From: Streptomyces violaceoruber
GTDB lineage: Bacteria > Actinomycetota > Actinomycetes > Streptomycetales > Streptomycetaceae
Length of the DNA stretch: 64,000 nt
Assembly (NCBI GenBank): GCA_000720805.1
Contig: JODI01000008.1
Coordinates: 1-64,000 of the forward strand
Direction: 5' to 3'
Part shown: positions 26,685 through 35,294 of the stretch, piece after piece
Position numbering within the stretch: position 1 is the stretch's first letter
How the letters are laid out: the number at the start of each line of letters is the position of its first letter
Made by a program: the position numbers and the translations under genes
The notes under the pieces: model-generated
The model's input: only the letters and a program-made list of their open reading frames with translations
What the model was told of the DNA's origin: nothing
Databases searched by the model: none

Positions 26685-27719
26685 ATGCCCGAACTGCGTG
26701 TCGTGGCCGTCTCCAATGACGGCACACGGCTGGTGCTGAAGGCTGCCGACGCGACGGAGTACACGCTTCCGATCGACGAACGCCTGCGCGCCGCCGTGCG
26801 CGGCGACCGTCCCCGTCTCGGTCAGATCGAGATCGAGGTCGAGAGCCATCTCCGCCCCCGCGACATCCAGGCGCGTATACGCGCCGGTGCGACCGCGGAA
26901 GAGGTCGCCCAGATGGCCGGCATCCCGGTCGATCGCGTACGGCGCTTCGAGGGCCCCGTGCTCGCCGAGCGTGCCTTCATGGCCGAGCGGGCGCGCAAGA
27001 CCCCGGTCCGCCGCCCCGGCGAGAACGCCGGACCCCAGCTCGGCGAGGCGGTCCAGGAGCGGCTGCTGGTGCGCGGTGCCGAGAAGGACAGCGTGCAGTG
27101 GGACTCCTGGCGCCGCGACGACGGCACCTGGGAGGTCCTGCTGGTCTACCGGGTCGCGGGCGAACCCCACTCGGCGAGCTGGACGTACGACCCGCCCCGG
27201 CGGCTCGTCCAGGCCGTCGACGAGGAGGCGCGCTCCCTGATCGGCGAGTCCGACGACCTCGCCGCCGCCCCCGAACCCAGCTTCCCCTTCGTCCCGCGCA
27301 TCGCACGCCTGCCGCGCGACCGTCCGCTGGACCGCGCCCTCGAGCGGCCGAGCCTGCCCGGGCCGTCGCTCGACGAGCCCGCGGAGGAAGAGGCCGGCGA
27401 GCGGGACTCGCTGACCAGCCTCCTGGAGGCGGTGCCGAGCTTCCGGGGCGACCTGGTGGTCCCGGAGCGCCCGGCGGAGCCCGACACGGAGGAACCCTCC
27501 CCGGAGCCCGAGGAGGAGGAACCCCCGGCGCCCGCGGCCTCGGCGGGTTCCGCCTACGCGGACGTCCTGATGCCCCGTTCCGTCGGCAGCCACCGGGACC
27601 GGCTCATCGGCGCCACCGACCGCCAGGCCGAGGCGGACGGCGTCCGCCCGGGCCGCCGGGCGGCGGTCCCGAGCTGGGACGAGATCGTGTTCGGGACGCG
27701 GCGGAAGAAGCAGGAGTAG
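26685..27719 (+). CDS. sepH: Cell division protein SepH (FtsZ regulator)
   Basis: ATG at 26685 follows GGGAGG and gives 344 residues. The N-terminal DUF3071 domain (MPELRVVAVSNDGTRLVLKA ... QIEIEVESHLRPRDIQARIR) includes a helix-turn-helix (TAEEVAQMAGIPVDRVRRFE, about 65-90). A long acidic Pro/Glu linker follows, and a conserved basic tip ends VPSWDEIVFGTRRKKQE. In Streptomyces SepH binds FtsZ and promotes filament assembly for sporulation septa (recalled). It stands alone between an upstream control region and a strong terminator. Confidence 0.92.
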   Translation: MPELRVVAVSNDGTRLVLKAADATEYTLPIDERLRAAVRGDRPRLGQIEIEVESHLRPRDIQARIRAGATAEEVAQMAGIPVDRVRRFEGPVLAERAFMAERARKTPVRRPGENAGPQLGEAVQERLLVRGAEKDSVQWDSWRRDDGTWEVLLVYRVAGEPHSASWTYDPPRRLVQAVDEEARSLIGESDDLAAAPEPSFPFVPRIARLPRDRPLDRALERPSLPGPSLDEPAEEEAGERDSLTSLLEAVPSFRGDLVVPERPAEPDTEEPSPEPEEEEPPAPAASAGSAYADVLMPRSVGSHRDRLIGATDRQAEADGVRPGRRAAVPSWDEIVFGTRRKKQE

Positions 27720-27734
27720 TCCGTCGTACGACAT

Positions 27735-27777
27735 CAGGAGGGGCCCCGGCGTCGCTGTGTCGCCGGGGCCCCTCCTG
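27735..27777. terminator. Bidirectional terminator after sepH
   Basis: A perfect 17-bp stem (left arm 27735-27751, right arm 27761-27777; core AGGAGGGGCCCCGGCG) with a 9-nt loop sits between convergent sepH and the sulfurtransferase gene. Confidence 0.88.
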
Positions 27778-27796
27778 TCGTGTGCCTGGTGTGTGC

Positions 27797-28648
27797 CTAC
27801 TGGGGGTCCGGCCCCACGGCGACCGGTCGTGACGGGTCCGACGACCACTCCGACCAGGAACCGACGTACAGCGCGGCCGGAATGCCCGCGACCGCCAGGG
27901 CCAGCACCTCATGGGCACCCGAGACGCCGGAGCCGCAGTAGACACCGACCGTCGAGGCGTCCGAGACTCCCAGGGCCTTGAAGCGGGCGGCCAGTTCCTC
28001 GGCGGGGAGGAAGCGGCCGTCGGACCCCACGTTGTCGGTGGTGGGCGCCGACAACGCGCCGGGGATGTGTCCGCCGACCCGGTCGATGGGCTCCACCTCG
28101 CCCCGGTAACGCTCCCCCGCCCGGGCGTCCAGCAGCACTCCCGAGCGGGCCAGCGCCGCCGCGCCCTCCGCGTCGAGGAGCCCTGCGGCGGCCGGCGTGG
28201 GCTGGAAGTCGCCCTCGGCCGGTTCCGGAACGTCCGTCGACAGCTCGCCCTGCCAGGACGTCAAACCGCCGTCGAGGACTGACACATCCGGGTGACCCGT
28301 CCAGCGCAGCATCCACCAGGCGCGGGCGGCCGCCCAGCCCTGTCCGCCGTCGTACACGACCACCGGTGTCCCGGCCGAGACACCCGCGCGGCGCATGGCG
28401 GCGCCGAACTCCACGAGGTCGGGCAGCGGGTGCCTGCCGCCGGGTCCGGGAGTGGCGGCGAGCTCCCGGTCCAGGTCGACGAAGACCGCGCCGGGAATGT
28501 GCCCGGCCGCGTACTCGGCCCGGCCGTCGAAGGACGGCTCCCCGGTGGTCTTGGCCATGCTCAGCTGCCAGCGGACGTCCAGCAGGACCGGCGGGTGGGC
28601 GCCCGCCAGGTGGCTCGCGAGTTCGGATGCGGAGATGATGGCGTTCAT
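27797..28648 (-). CDS. Sulfurtransferase with two rhodanese domains
   Basis: ATG at 28648 (MNAIISASELASHLAG) gives 283 residues, two tandem rhodanese folds. The first is inactive (VVVYDGGQGWAAARAWWMLR has Asp in place of Cys). The second has the active-site loop VYCGSGVSGAHEV with the persulfide-forming Cys. The CGSGVS loop is typical of mercaptopyruvate sulfurtransferases, whereas thiosulfate types are more basic, so 3-mercaptopyruvate is the likelier donor (inference). It is cytosolic, with no signal peptide. Confidence 0.85.
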   Translation of the reverse strand: MNAIISASELASHLAGAHPPVLLDVRWQLSMAKTTGEPSFDGRAEYAAGHIPGAVFVDLDRELAATPGPGGRHPLPDLVEFGAAMRRAGVSAGTPVVVYDGGQGWAAARAWWMLRWTGHPDVSVLDGGLTSWQGELSTDVPEPAEGDFQPTPAAAGLLDAEGAAALARSGVLLDARAGERYRGEVEPIDRVGGHIPGALSAPTTDNVGSDGRFLPAEELAARFKALGVSDASTVGVYCGSGVSGAHEVLALAVAGIPAALYVGSWSEWSSDPSRPVAVGPDPQ

Positions 28649-28949
28649 GGCCACCATCCTCGCGCACGGGGTGGCCGCGTCGTCCATGTCCGGCTACTCT
28701 GCTCCGCCGGGCAGGCCCGATCACGATGCGTACGGGATCGGGCACATGCCGTACAGCTGATCGACACCCGTCGGTCGGCGTCCGGAAACGCGCACGGCGG
28801 GCATGCTCAGGACACGGGAGCGGTCGCGCGGCAGCGCGCACGACGGCTCGGCCGGTGCGAGCATCGGGCACGGGGTCCGTACTCACGGGGTTCGTCGGAG
28901 CGGTGGCGGTGCGCGACGGCCGCCGCGAGAGGCCGAGGAGAAAGTGACC
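28649..28949. other. Divergent intergenic region
   Basis: It separates the sulfurtransferase (minus) from the VOC gene (plus). An open frame extends the VOC gene back to 28803 but is Arg/Gly-rich and lacks family similarity, so I treat it as non-coding. Promoters for both genes should lie here. Confidence 0.4.
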
Positions 28950-29738
28950 ATGACCGAGGCAAGGGAGTCGGCCGCCCCCCACGCACGGCACGCGCCTGGC
29001 ACGCCCTGCTGGGTGAGCCTGATGGCGCCCGGGATGACCGCGACCCAGAAGTTCTACGGCGCGCTGTTCGGCTGGGAGTTCCGGCCGGGACCGCACCATC
29101 TCGGCCCCTGCGTCCGGGCGCTGCTCGACGGGCACGAGGTGGCCGCGATCGGGCAGCTGTCCGATCACCGGCTGCCGACCGCCTGGACGCCGTACTTCGC
29201 CTCGGACGACGTGGATCTGACCGCTGAAACGGTACGGCTGTGCGGCGGCACGGTCGGGGTGGGGCCGCTGGAGGCGGAGGACGCCGGGCGACTGGTGATC
29301 GGCTCAGACCCCTCGGGCGCCGTCTTCGGGGTGCGGCAGACCGCGACCCGTCGCGCCACGTCCCTCGCGTGGGCGCCCGGCACACCGGTCTGGCACGAAC
29401 TGGTGACCTTCGAGACCGCGAGCGTCGTCAAGTTCTACGAGACCGTGTTCGGTTACGAGGAGGAGCCGGTGACCTCCGCCGACTTCGACCACATCACCCT
29501 GCGCCTCGCCGACCGCCCCGTCGTCGGCGTCCACGGCGCGGGCCACACGCTGCCCCACGACCGGGGCCCGCACTGGCGGACGTACTTCGAGGTGTCCGAC
29601 ACGGACGAGGCGACCGCTCTCCTCGCCGACCTCGGCGGCCACGTCCTCGAACCGCCGCACGCGAGCGTCCACGGGCGGGCGGCGACCGTGGCGGACCCGG
29701 AGGGTGCCCTCTTCTGCCTCATCCACCGCGTGCGCTGA
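28950..29738 (+). CDS. VOC (glyoxalase/bleomycin-resistance-like) protein, two domains
   Basis: ATG at 28950 follows GAGGAG at 9 nt and gives 262 residues. Two VOC modules are visible: GTPCWVSLMAPGMTATQKFY through VRQTA, and GTPVWHELVTFETASVVKFY through ALFCLIHRVR. Metal ligands are sparse (His in WHEL and Glu in YFEVSD). Related Streptomyces proteins are annotated as hydroxylases or stress proteins without proof. No substrate can be inferred. Confidence 0.8.
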   Translation: MTEARESAAPHARHAPGTPCWVSLMAPGMTATQKFYGALFGWEFRPGPHHLGPCVRALLDGHEVAAIGQLSDHRLPTAWTPYFASDDVDLTAETVRLCGGTVGVGPLEAEDAGRLVIGSDPSGAVFGVRQTATRRATSLAWAPGTPVWHELVTFETASVVKFYETVFGYEEEPVTSADFDHITLRLADRPVVGVHGAGHTLPHDRGPHWRTYFEVSDTDEATALLADLGGHVLEPPHASVHGRAATVADPEGALFCLIHRVR

Positions 29739-30072
29739 GGGCCTCGCCTTTCCGACCTCAAGCACCTTGAGGTGATCGGCGCCCTCACGGGCGGACGAGC
29801 ACGGCCGAGGCGCTCCCGGCACCTGGACGGTGGCACCCCGGCCCCCTCTGCCATCCGGAGAACTCACCGGCCGCCATAGCGGAGAACCATCGCAACCTCG
29901 GGGGACGTTTTCGAGACTCCCCAAACGACCGCACAATGGTTCGCGAAAGCAAATAACTGGAGCTGGGTGATTCGCTGCCTCCGGGTTTTCCGGTCGGACA
30001 AACGCCTGGCCACCCGATGGATACCTCTTCGCTCCACCTGTCCACCGCATTGTTCATAAAGGCCGAATCGTG
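29739..30072. other. Low-GC intergenic region at the left edge of the accessory island
   Basis: No gene is seen in 334 bp. A hairpin CCTCAAG/CTTGAGG near 29757-29773 may end the VOC transcript. From about 29870 to 30070 GC drops markedly against neighbours, consistent with recently joined DNA. No att site or repeat pair was found at the island's right edge to match it. Confidence 0.45.
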
Positions 30073-30663
30073 TTATACGGGCCGGGAGGACGCGGTCGCG
30101 CGACCGTACCGAACCAGGGCGGAGCACAGTGCCCCGAGACTGAGGACGCACAGCACCGTGCGGGCGACGTTCGCCGGCACCCACACCGACTTGAAATCCT
30201 CGATCACCTCCGGGAGGTCCCTGGCGGTCGCGGGGTTCCCGAGGTCCGCGAGCTCCGCGTTGAGCGGGAGGTTGATCGCGACGGTGATCACCAGCACCGC
30301 CAGGTAGCAGGCGGCCGCAGCGACCAGCGGCAGGGCCACCGATCGCTGCTTTTTCCGGAAGGCCGTCACCGCCGAGGCAACCGTGCAGGCCAGCGTGGCG
30401 AGGAAGACCAGGCCGAACAGCGCGCTGCCGTCGATCACCGCATTGAAGTGCTGCATGGCCGCCGCGTACGCGCGGTCGTCCAGCTCCGCCAGGCCCGGCA
30501 TGACCGAGATGTCGTAGGCAAAGAAGAGCCCGGCCATCAGGCCGGTGCAAAGGACAGAGACTCCCAGGAGCGGCCCGGCGGCCCGGCTACGGCCCGGCGG
30601 GCTCGCGGGCGGGTGGCCGGGGGGTGCCCACGGTGCGGAACTGTAGGGAGGACTGTGGCTCAC
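30073..30663 (-). CDS. DUF1772 (anthrone-oxygenase-like) membrane protein, copy 1
   Basis: There are 196 residues with a Pro-rich N-terminus and four membrane helices (LLGVSVLCTGLMAGLFFAYD, ALFGLVFLATLACTVASAVT, LPLVAAAACYLAVLVITVAI, ARTVLCVLSLGALCSALV). DUF1772 signatures are present: FAYDISVMPGLAELDDRAYA and VAINLPLNAEL. Some fungal relatives oxidise anthrones, but bacterial members have no proven role. It is the first of three DUF1772 genes in 5 kb. Confidence 0.8.
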   Translation of the reverse strand: MSHSPPYSSAPWAPPGHPPASPPGRSRAAGPLLGVSVLCTGLMAGLFFAYDISVMPGLAELDDRAYAAAMQHFNAVIDGSALFGLVFLATLACTVASAVTAFRKKQRSVALPLVAAAACYLAVLVITVAINLPLNAELADLGNPATARDLPEVIEDFKSVWVPANVARTVLCVLSLGALCSALVRYGRATASSRPV

Positions 30664-30813
30664 GTTTGTGTCCTATCGGTCGGGTGGTCTCTCCCGGCTG
30701 CCGGCGGACGGTATGCGGGTGAGAGCACACCGTCCGCACTTCTCAAGGAATCATCCCAACAAGCGGAGAGAGGTGGGGTCCATGTTCCATACGCTCTCGC
30801 GCATACGCGGTCG
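30664..30813. other. Gap between DUF1772 copy 1 and hydrolase fragment
   Basis: Short non-coding gap that may carry the DUF1772 promoter on the minus strand. No clear boxes are seen. Confidence 0.3.
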
Positions 30814-31236
30814 TCACCGGACAGAAGTCGGGACGGTCGCCAGGCACTCCTCCAGGAACGCCAGCGCGCGCAGATGGTAGAGGGGCGCGGCCAGTCCGAG
30901 GCTGAGGTTGTGGCCGGCCTCCGGGACGCGTTCGACGACGGGCGGGCGCGTCCGGGTGAAGCAATTCGCCACAGCAGCCAGTTCGTCGCGGTCCAGGCAC
31001 CACCAGCCCTCGTACTCCCCGAAGGTGAGCCGCACGGGGCAGCACACACGGGCGGCGGCGGCCGGGAACCGCGCCGGCCAGAGGGCTGTCTCGGCCTCCT
31101 CGGCGGCCGGGACGTCGCGGAGCAGGGCGCGGCTGGCACGGAAGGTGCCTCCCGGATAGAGCCGCAGCGGACCCCAGTTGAGTTCGCTCGCGCCGCCGCT
31201 CAGGGTGTCGGGAAAGTGGTCCGCCCCGACCGCACA
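30814..31236 (-). pseudogene. C-terminal fragment of an alpha/beta hydrolase
   Basis: Minus-strand reading gives WGPLRLYPGGTFRASRALL, VPAAEEAETALWPARF, CPVRLTFGEYEGWWCLDRDE and VPEAGHNLSLGLAAPLYHLR then ALAFLEECLATV. This is the last 130 residues or so of an alpha/beta hydrolase, with the acid and the catalytic His (AGHN) present. The nucleophile half is missing; upstream in this frame is antisense to the AraC gene. It is a truncated gene, probably cut when the island formed. The AraC regulator next door may once have controlled it. Confidence 0.65.
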
Positions 31237-31429
31237 CCGCCGCCTCCAGCGCGGCGGCGGCCGGAGGACGGCCGCGCGGCCGGGACCGGCGCCGGCGTGA
31301 CGGGACACGGCGGCGTCGCGGCGCGCTGCACGGGCCGCTGGCGCGTGGACGAGGGACTGCTGCTCACCGTCGTGGCGGTACCTGCCCGGACACCATGGAC
31401 GCTTCCGGCCTGGTGCGCCGGGCCGGAAG

Positions 31430-32422
31430 TCAGCGTCTGAGGACGACCGTCCTTCCGTCGGAGCCGGTGGCCATGGCCTCGTCGGACCGCTTGCCCCGGC
31501 GGAACTCCTGCGGGCTGACGCCACGTTCCCGCTTGAATGCGGCGCTCAGGGCGAACGGGCCCGAGTACCCCACCTGGTGGGCGATACCGGCGACGGACAG
31601 GTCGGGGTCGCGCAGCAGTTCGGAGGCCAGCGTCAGCCGCCACCCGGTCAGATAGGACATCGGTGGCTCACCGACGAGCTCGGTGAAGTGACGAGCCAGC
31701 ACTGCCCGCGAGACCCCCACGGATGACGCGAGCGAGGCAACTGTCCACGGTTCGCCGGGCCGTTCGTGCAGCAGCCGCAGAGCCCGCCCCACCACCGGGT
31801 GGCTCTGGGCCCGGAACCAGCGCGGTGCGCCGGTGCCGGGCTCCATGAGCCAGGAGCGCAGGATGTTGATGAGCAGCAGGTCGAGCAGCCGGTCCAGGAC
31901 CACCTCCTGGCCGATGTCCTCCTTGTCCACCTCGTCGGCCAGCATGCCGATCAGCGGGGTCCGCGCGGCGGAGGCCGGCTGGACCAGCAGGGCCGGGAGG
32001 CTGGCGAGCAGCCTGCGCCCGACCTCGTTGGGCGCCTGATAGGTGCCGCTGAGCATCACGGTCGACCCGGTGCGGTGCTGCTCGCCCCAGGTGCGTACGC
32101 CCAGGGACATCGCCTTGGTGACGTCCTCTCCGTCGATCGTGTTGCAGCGCTGCTCGGGGTCGACCGTGATGCCTGGCGGTGTCGCCGGGTCGTCGACGAG
32201 CGTGTACGGCTCGGGGCCGCGCAGGACCGCCACGTCCCCCGCCGCCAGCCGCACCGGGTCGCCGCCCTCGCGGAGCACCCACGCCGAGCCGTGCAGCATG
32301 GTGACCAACGACAGGGGCGCGCGGTCCTCGATGCGCAGTCCCCACGGGGGGTTGAACACCGACTTCAGGAGGAAGGCACCCCGCGCCTTGGGGCTCCCGA
32401 GCAGGCCGCTGAGCGTATCCAC
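31430..32422 (-). CDS. AraC-family transcriptional regulator with cupin sensor domain
   Basis: I chose GTG at 32422 (MDTLSGLLGSPKARGAFLLK), 8 nt after GAGG; GTG at 32431 is an alternative. The product has 330 residues. The N-terminal cupin is of the AraC_binding type (RIEDRAPLSLVTMLHGSAWV, AAGDVAVLRGPEPYTLVDD). The C-terminal double helix-turn-helix is EPWTVASLASSVGVSRAVLA and DLSVAGIAHQVGYSGPFALS. Relatives usually activate a neighbouring oxidoreductase or hydrolase gene. Here the candidates are the DUF1772, hemerythrin and NmrA genes. Confidence 0.85.
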   Translation of the reverse strand: MDTLSGLLGSPKARGAFLLKSVFNPPWGLRIEDRAPLSLVTMLHGSAWVLREGGDPVRLAAGDVAVLRGPEPYTLVDDPATPPGITVDPEQRCNTIDGEDVTKAMSLGVRTWGEQHRTGSTVMLSGTYQAPNEVGRRLLASLPALLVQPASAARTPLIGMLADEVDKEDIGQEVVLDRLLDLLLINILRSWLMEPGTGAPRWFRAQSHPVVGRALRLLHERPGEPWTVASLASSVGVSRAVLARHFTELVGEPPMSYLTGWRLTLASELLRDPDLSVAGIAHQVGYSGPFALSAAFKRERGVSPQEFRRGKRSDEAMATGSDGRTVVLRR

Positions 32423-32493
32423 AACCGTCACCTCACACCGTTTCGCTGTCGGTTCCCGCGGGGCCTCTCGGCCTCACGCCCTTCCCTCCCGGC

Positions 32494-32529
32494 CCCTGGG
32501 GCGGGCCGTCCGGACGGCCCGCCCCAGGG
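32494..32529. repeat. Perfect 36-bp palindrome upstream of the AraC gene
   Basis: The left arm 32494-32511 (CCCTGGGGCGGGCCGTCC) and the right arm 32512-32529 are exact reverse complements with no spacer. It lies 72 nt upstream of the AraC start and 13 nt before a separate terminator hairpin. It may be a cruciform or terminator, or the regulator's own operator. Its length and perfection are unusual. Confidence 0.85.
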
Positions 32530-32541
32530 CAGGAGGCACGA

Positions 32542-32578
32542 CCGTGGGTCCGGCCCTTTGAGGGTGCCGGACCCACGG
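32542..32578 (-). terminator. Terminator of DUF1772 copy 2
   Basis: CCGTGGGTCCGGC (32542-32554) and GCCGGACCCACGG (32566-32578) form a perfect 13-bp stem with an 11-nt loop, 13 nt past the stop of the DUF1772 gene at 32592 on the minus strand. Confidence 0.8.
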
Positions 32579-32591
32579 CGGTTCTCGTGTG

Positions 32592-33119
32592 TCAACGCGT
32601 TCGGGTGGCCGCCCGCCGCCCGGCCGCGTCTGCCAGCAGGGCGACGGCGGCCAGGCACGCGCCGGTACGGACCATGTTGGCCTTGCGCCAGGGCCGCTCG
32701 TAGGCGGTCCTGGCCGCCGACAAGTCTGCGGCTGACGTGCCCGGGGCGGTGCGCAGCCGACGGTTCAGGGGCAGGTTGACGCAGATCGTCACCACGACGC
32801 TGAGGCCGTACAGCACCGCGGCCGCACGGGCCTTCCCGGCGGCGCGCCGATCCGCGCGGTCGAGTCGGCGTGCGGCGAGACCAGTGGCCATGAACACACC
32901 GAGGAAGAGTGCCCCGAAGGCGGCGTTGTCGTCCAGGGCGTCGTTGGCCCGGCGCATCGCGGCGACGAACCGCTCGTCCTCCCGCCGCGCGAGGGCGGGC
33001 ATCACACCGACGTCGAACGCGAGGTAGAGAGCAGCCATCAGGCCGGTGCCGATGGTGGCCGCGACAAGGACGGGGTCCGGCGGTGTGGCGGCAGCCGCCA
33101 GGGCGGGGTGAGAGCGCAT
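32592..33119 (-). CDS. DUF1772 membrane protein, copy 2
   Basis: ATG at 33119 (MRSHPALAAAATPPDP) follows AGAGGAACACC and gives 175 residues. DUF1772 hallmarks are present: IGTGLMAALYLAFDVGVMPA and VVVTICVNLPLNRRL, with four membrane helices. It shares the TGLMA and NLPLN motifs with copy 1 but is otherwise diverged, so this is an old duplication or separate acquisition. It lies 86 nt downstream of the hemerythrin gene. Confidence 0.8.
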   Translation of the reverse strand: MRSHPALAAAATPPDPVLVAATIGTGLMAALYLAFDVGVMPALARREDERFVAAMRRANDALDDNAAFGALFLGVFMATGLAARRLDRADRRAAGKARAAAVLYGLSVVVTICVNLPLNRRLRTAPGTSAADLSAARTAYERPWRKANMVRTGACLAAVALLADAAGRRAATRTR

Positions 33120-33205
33120 GGTGTTCCTCTGGTCGGATCGAGGGGCGGGGGCCGCGGCACCGTCGGGGCGGCAGCCGACCGTGTGGAGGCCCTGCGGCCG
33201 GCCGG

Positions 33206-33841
33206 TCACCGGGGTTCCAGGATTCCGGTGAGCGAGCGGCGGTAGGCACCTTGCAGCAGGGTGCGTCCGATCAGGCGCACCGGACCGGGCATCAGCCCGT
33301 CCGGGTGCGGGAGTCCGTCCAGCAGCCACGGCGCCAGGACCCGCTTGACGCGGAAGGACGCCGACGCGAGGACGCGACGTTCCAGGGCGGCGAACACATC
33401 GGCCGGTACACGGGCGAAGACCGGGAAGGTGAGCTTCTCCTCCTCGTGCAGATGCCGGTGGAGGACAGCGTCAAAGGTGTCGACGGGGCCGCCGATCAGC
33501 TCGGCCCGTCCTGTCTCCAGCGCCCTGCCCACGCGGAGCATGGAGTCGTCGAGCGCCACATGGTCCTGGACCATGCGATGGGCCCCGGCGGCGACCTGCG
33601 GTACGTGCTGGATCAGGCCCGGCCAGAGGATCTCGTCCTCGGTGCGGTGGTGCCAGTCGACGATGGCCCTGAACTGCCGCCACCATGCCGCGGCCCCGGG
33701 AAGACCGGCGGATGTAAGAAGCGGCGCAGCGGCCACCAGTCGCCGGGAGTCACGGCGCAGCGCGAGATGCGTCTGCGCGAATCCGCGAAGGTGGCTGGGC
33801 AGCATGTCCACGCCTCTGTCTCCCCACAGCAGGCCGTCCAT
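33206..33841 (-). CDS. Hemerythrin-domain protein
   Basis: ATG at 33841 (MDGLLWGDRGVDMLPSHL) gives 211 residues. A four-helix HHE domain is recognised from WWRQFRAIVDWHHRTEDEIL, GAHRMVQDHVALDDSM and DTFDAVLHRHLHEEEKLTFP, whose His, Glu and Asp residues would bind a di-iron centre. By family it may sense or carry O2, NO or iron. Together with NmrA and DUF1772 it suggests a redox-linked island (inference). Confidence 0.8.
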   Translation of the reverse strand: MDGLLWGDRGVDMLPSHLRGFAQTHLALRRDSRRLVAAAPLLTSAGLPGAAAWWRQFRAIVDWHHRTEDEILWPGLIQHVPQVAAGAHRMVQDHVALDDSMLRVGRALETGRAELIGGPVDTFDAVLHRHLHEEEKLTFPVFARVPADVFAALERRVLASASFRVKRVLAPWLLDGLPHPDGLMPGPVRLIGRTLLQGAYRRSLTGILEPR

Positions 33842-33860
33842 GGCGTCCCTCTCTTCTCGG

Positions 33861-33892
33861 GGTTTCCCCGGCGCTCCGCGGCCGGGGAAACC
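33861..33892 (-). terminator. Hairpin between the NmrA-like and hemerythrin genes
   Basis: GGTTTCCCCGGC and GCCGGGGAAACC form a perfect 12-bp stem with an 8-nt loop, downstream of NmrA and just upstream of the hemerythrin start. It may end the NmrA transcript or structure the hemerythrin leader. Confidence 0.65.
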
Positions 33893-33984
33893 TGGCTTGG
33901 TCGGTCCGTGGCGATACAAGGCCGGTGCGGTGGTCCGCAGTCCCGGGGACCGGTTCCGGCGGATCACCGCCAGGACATCGGTGA

Positions 33985-34812
33985 TCAGGCGTCCCAGACC
34001 CCGGTGGCCGCGACCTCCTTGGCATAGTCCGAGAAGTCCTTGGGCTCCCGCCCGAGCGCTTCCCGGACGCCGTTCACCACGCTGGCGTTACGGCCGTCGA
34101 CGATGAGGGTGAAGAGGTCCGCGAACTCCTCCGGCTGACCCAGCTCCCGCAAGGCCGCGCGGTAGTCGTCGGCGCTGACCGGGACGTAGGTGATGGTTCG
34201 GCCGGTGGCCGCGGACAGCTCCCGGACCACGTCATGGAAGCTCAGCAGCCGGGGACCGGACAGTTCGTAGGTCTTGCCGACATGACGGTGGTCGGTGAGG
34301 GCGGCGACCACGACGTCGGCGATGTCGTCGGCGTCCACGAACGGCTCGACGGCGTCCCCGGTGGGCAGCGCCAGCTCGCCCGAGCGGACCGGGTCGAGGA
34401 AGAAGCTCTCACTGAAGTTCTGGTTGAACCAATTGGCTCGGACGACGGTCCAGTCGCAGCCCGACGCCTTGAGGGCGTCCTCGCTGGCGACGGCGCCCTC
34501 CTCGCCCCGCCCGGAGAGCAGCACCAGACGGCGGACGCCCCGCTCGACGGCGAAGGCGGCGAACCTCTCGACGGCCTCCTTCGCCCCGGGAAAGGCGAGG
34601 TCCGGGTAGTAGGTCACGTACGCGGCGGAGACCCCGTCCAGCGCGGCCTCCCACGTGCTCTCGTTCTCCCAGACGAATGGGATCTCGCTGCTGCGCGAGC
34701 CGATTCGCGTGGGGCGGCCGAGCGTCTGGAGGCGGTCGACGACCCGTCGTCCGGTCTTGCCGGTGCCACCGATGACTAGGAGGGGTGCGGTGTTCTGCGC
34801 TTGAGTGCTCAT
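33985..34812 (-). CDS. NmrA/HSCARG-type NAD(P)-binding protein
   Basis: ATG at 34812 (MSTQAQNTAPLLVIGGTGKTGRRV, quoted in part) gives 275 residues: Rossmann GGTGKTG, VTYYPDLAFPGAKEAVE, GCDWTVVRANWFNQNFSESF, and a C-terminal substrate lobe (TGRTITYVPVSADDYRAAL). The catalytic Tyr/Lys pair of active SDRs is not present, so it is an atypical SDR. By family it is an NADPH sensor or quinone/nitroreductase-like protein. The upstream 100 bp has the AGCT-type inverted repeat AGCTTGCGAGCT near 34852, a possible HxlR-type site, weak. Confidence 0.78.
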   Translation of the reverse strand: MSTQAQNTAPLLVIGGTGKTGRRVVDRLQTLGRPTRIGSRSSEIPFVWENESTWEAALDGVSAAYVTYYPDLAFPGAKEAVERFAAFAVERGVRRLVLLSGRGEEGAVASEDALKASGCDWTVVRANWFNQNFSESFFLDPVRSGELALPTGDAVEPFVDADDIADVVVAALTDHRHVGKTYELSGPRLLSFHDVVRELSAATGRTITYVPVSADDYRAALRELGQPEEFADLFTLIVDGRNASVVNGVREALGREPKDFSDYAKEVAATGVWDA

Positions 34813-34927
34813 GACGTCATTCAAGTCTTCGCATTCCAGACGTTACATAGCTCGCAAGCTCACATTCATATGCGATCGTCTCGATCGGTGGGCGCGGCAC
34901 GCAGGTCTGGACCACCAGCACCGGGGC

Positions 34928-35260
34928 TCAGGGGACGACGGCCACGAGGGCGAAGGCGGCGACGGCGAACAGGGTTCGCACTCCGTGCAGGGCGTTCCAC
35001 CGTCCCTCGAACGCTTGCCGGGCGGCGGGCTCGTTCCCCCGGCCACGGGAACTCTCCAGCGCGTTGTTCAGGGGGACGTTGCCGCCCGCGGTGATCAGAT
35101 GACCCACCAGCGCGCAGACGGCGGCGGCCCCCACGAGGGCCGTCCCGCTTCCGTCGCGCGCCTGCGGCACCACGAGGAACGAGGCGGCGGGGAAGGCCAG
35201 GGAGCCGAGGAACAGCAACAGGAAGACCGCTCCGGGAACCCTGCGGTTCACCGTCCGCAT
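34928..35260 (-). pseudogene. C-terminal three quarters of a third DUF1772 gene (separated by inversion)
   Basis: Minus-strand reading gives TVNRRVPGAVFLLLFLGSLA, ASFLVVPQARDGSGTALVG, LITAGGNVPLNNALES and FEGRWNALHGVRTLFAVAAF to the stop at 34928. These are helices 2-4 of a DUF1772 protein (VPLNNAL, RWNALHGVRT). The first helix is missing upstream and lies on the opposite strand at 35295-35426. Expression from ATG at 35260 is conceivable but would lack helix 1. Confidence 0.7.
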
Positions 35261-35294
35261 GACGAGCGTGACCCACCTCGCGGAGCATATCTGC

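Noticed and set aside
28803..28949. N-terminal extension of the VOC protein
   Set aside because: The extra 49 residues are Arg/Gly-rich and unlike VOC proteins, and ATG at 28950 has a good ribosome site.
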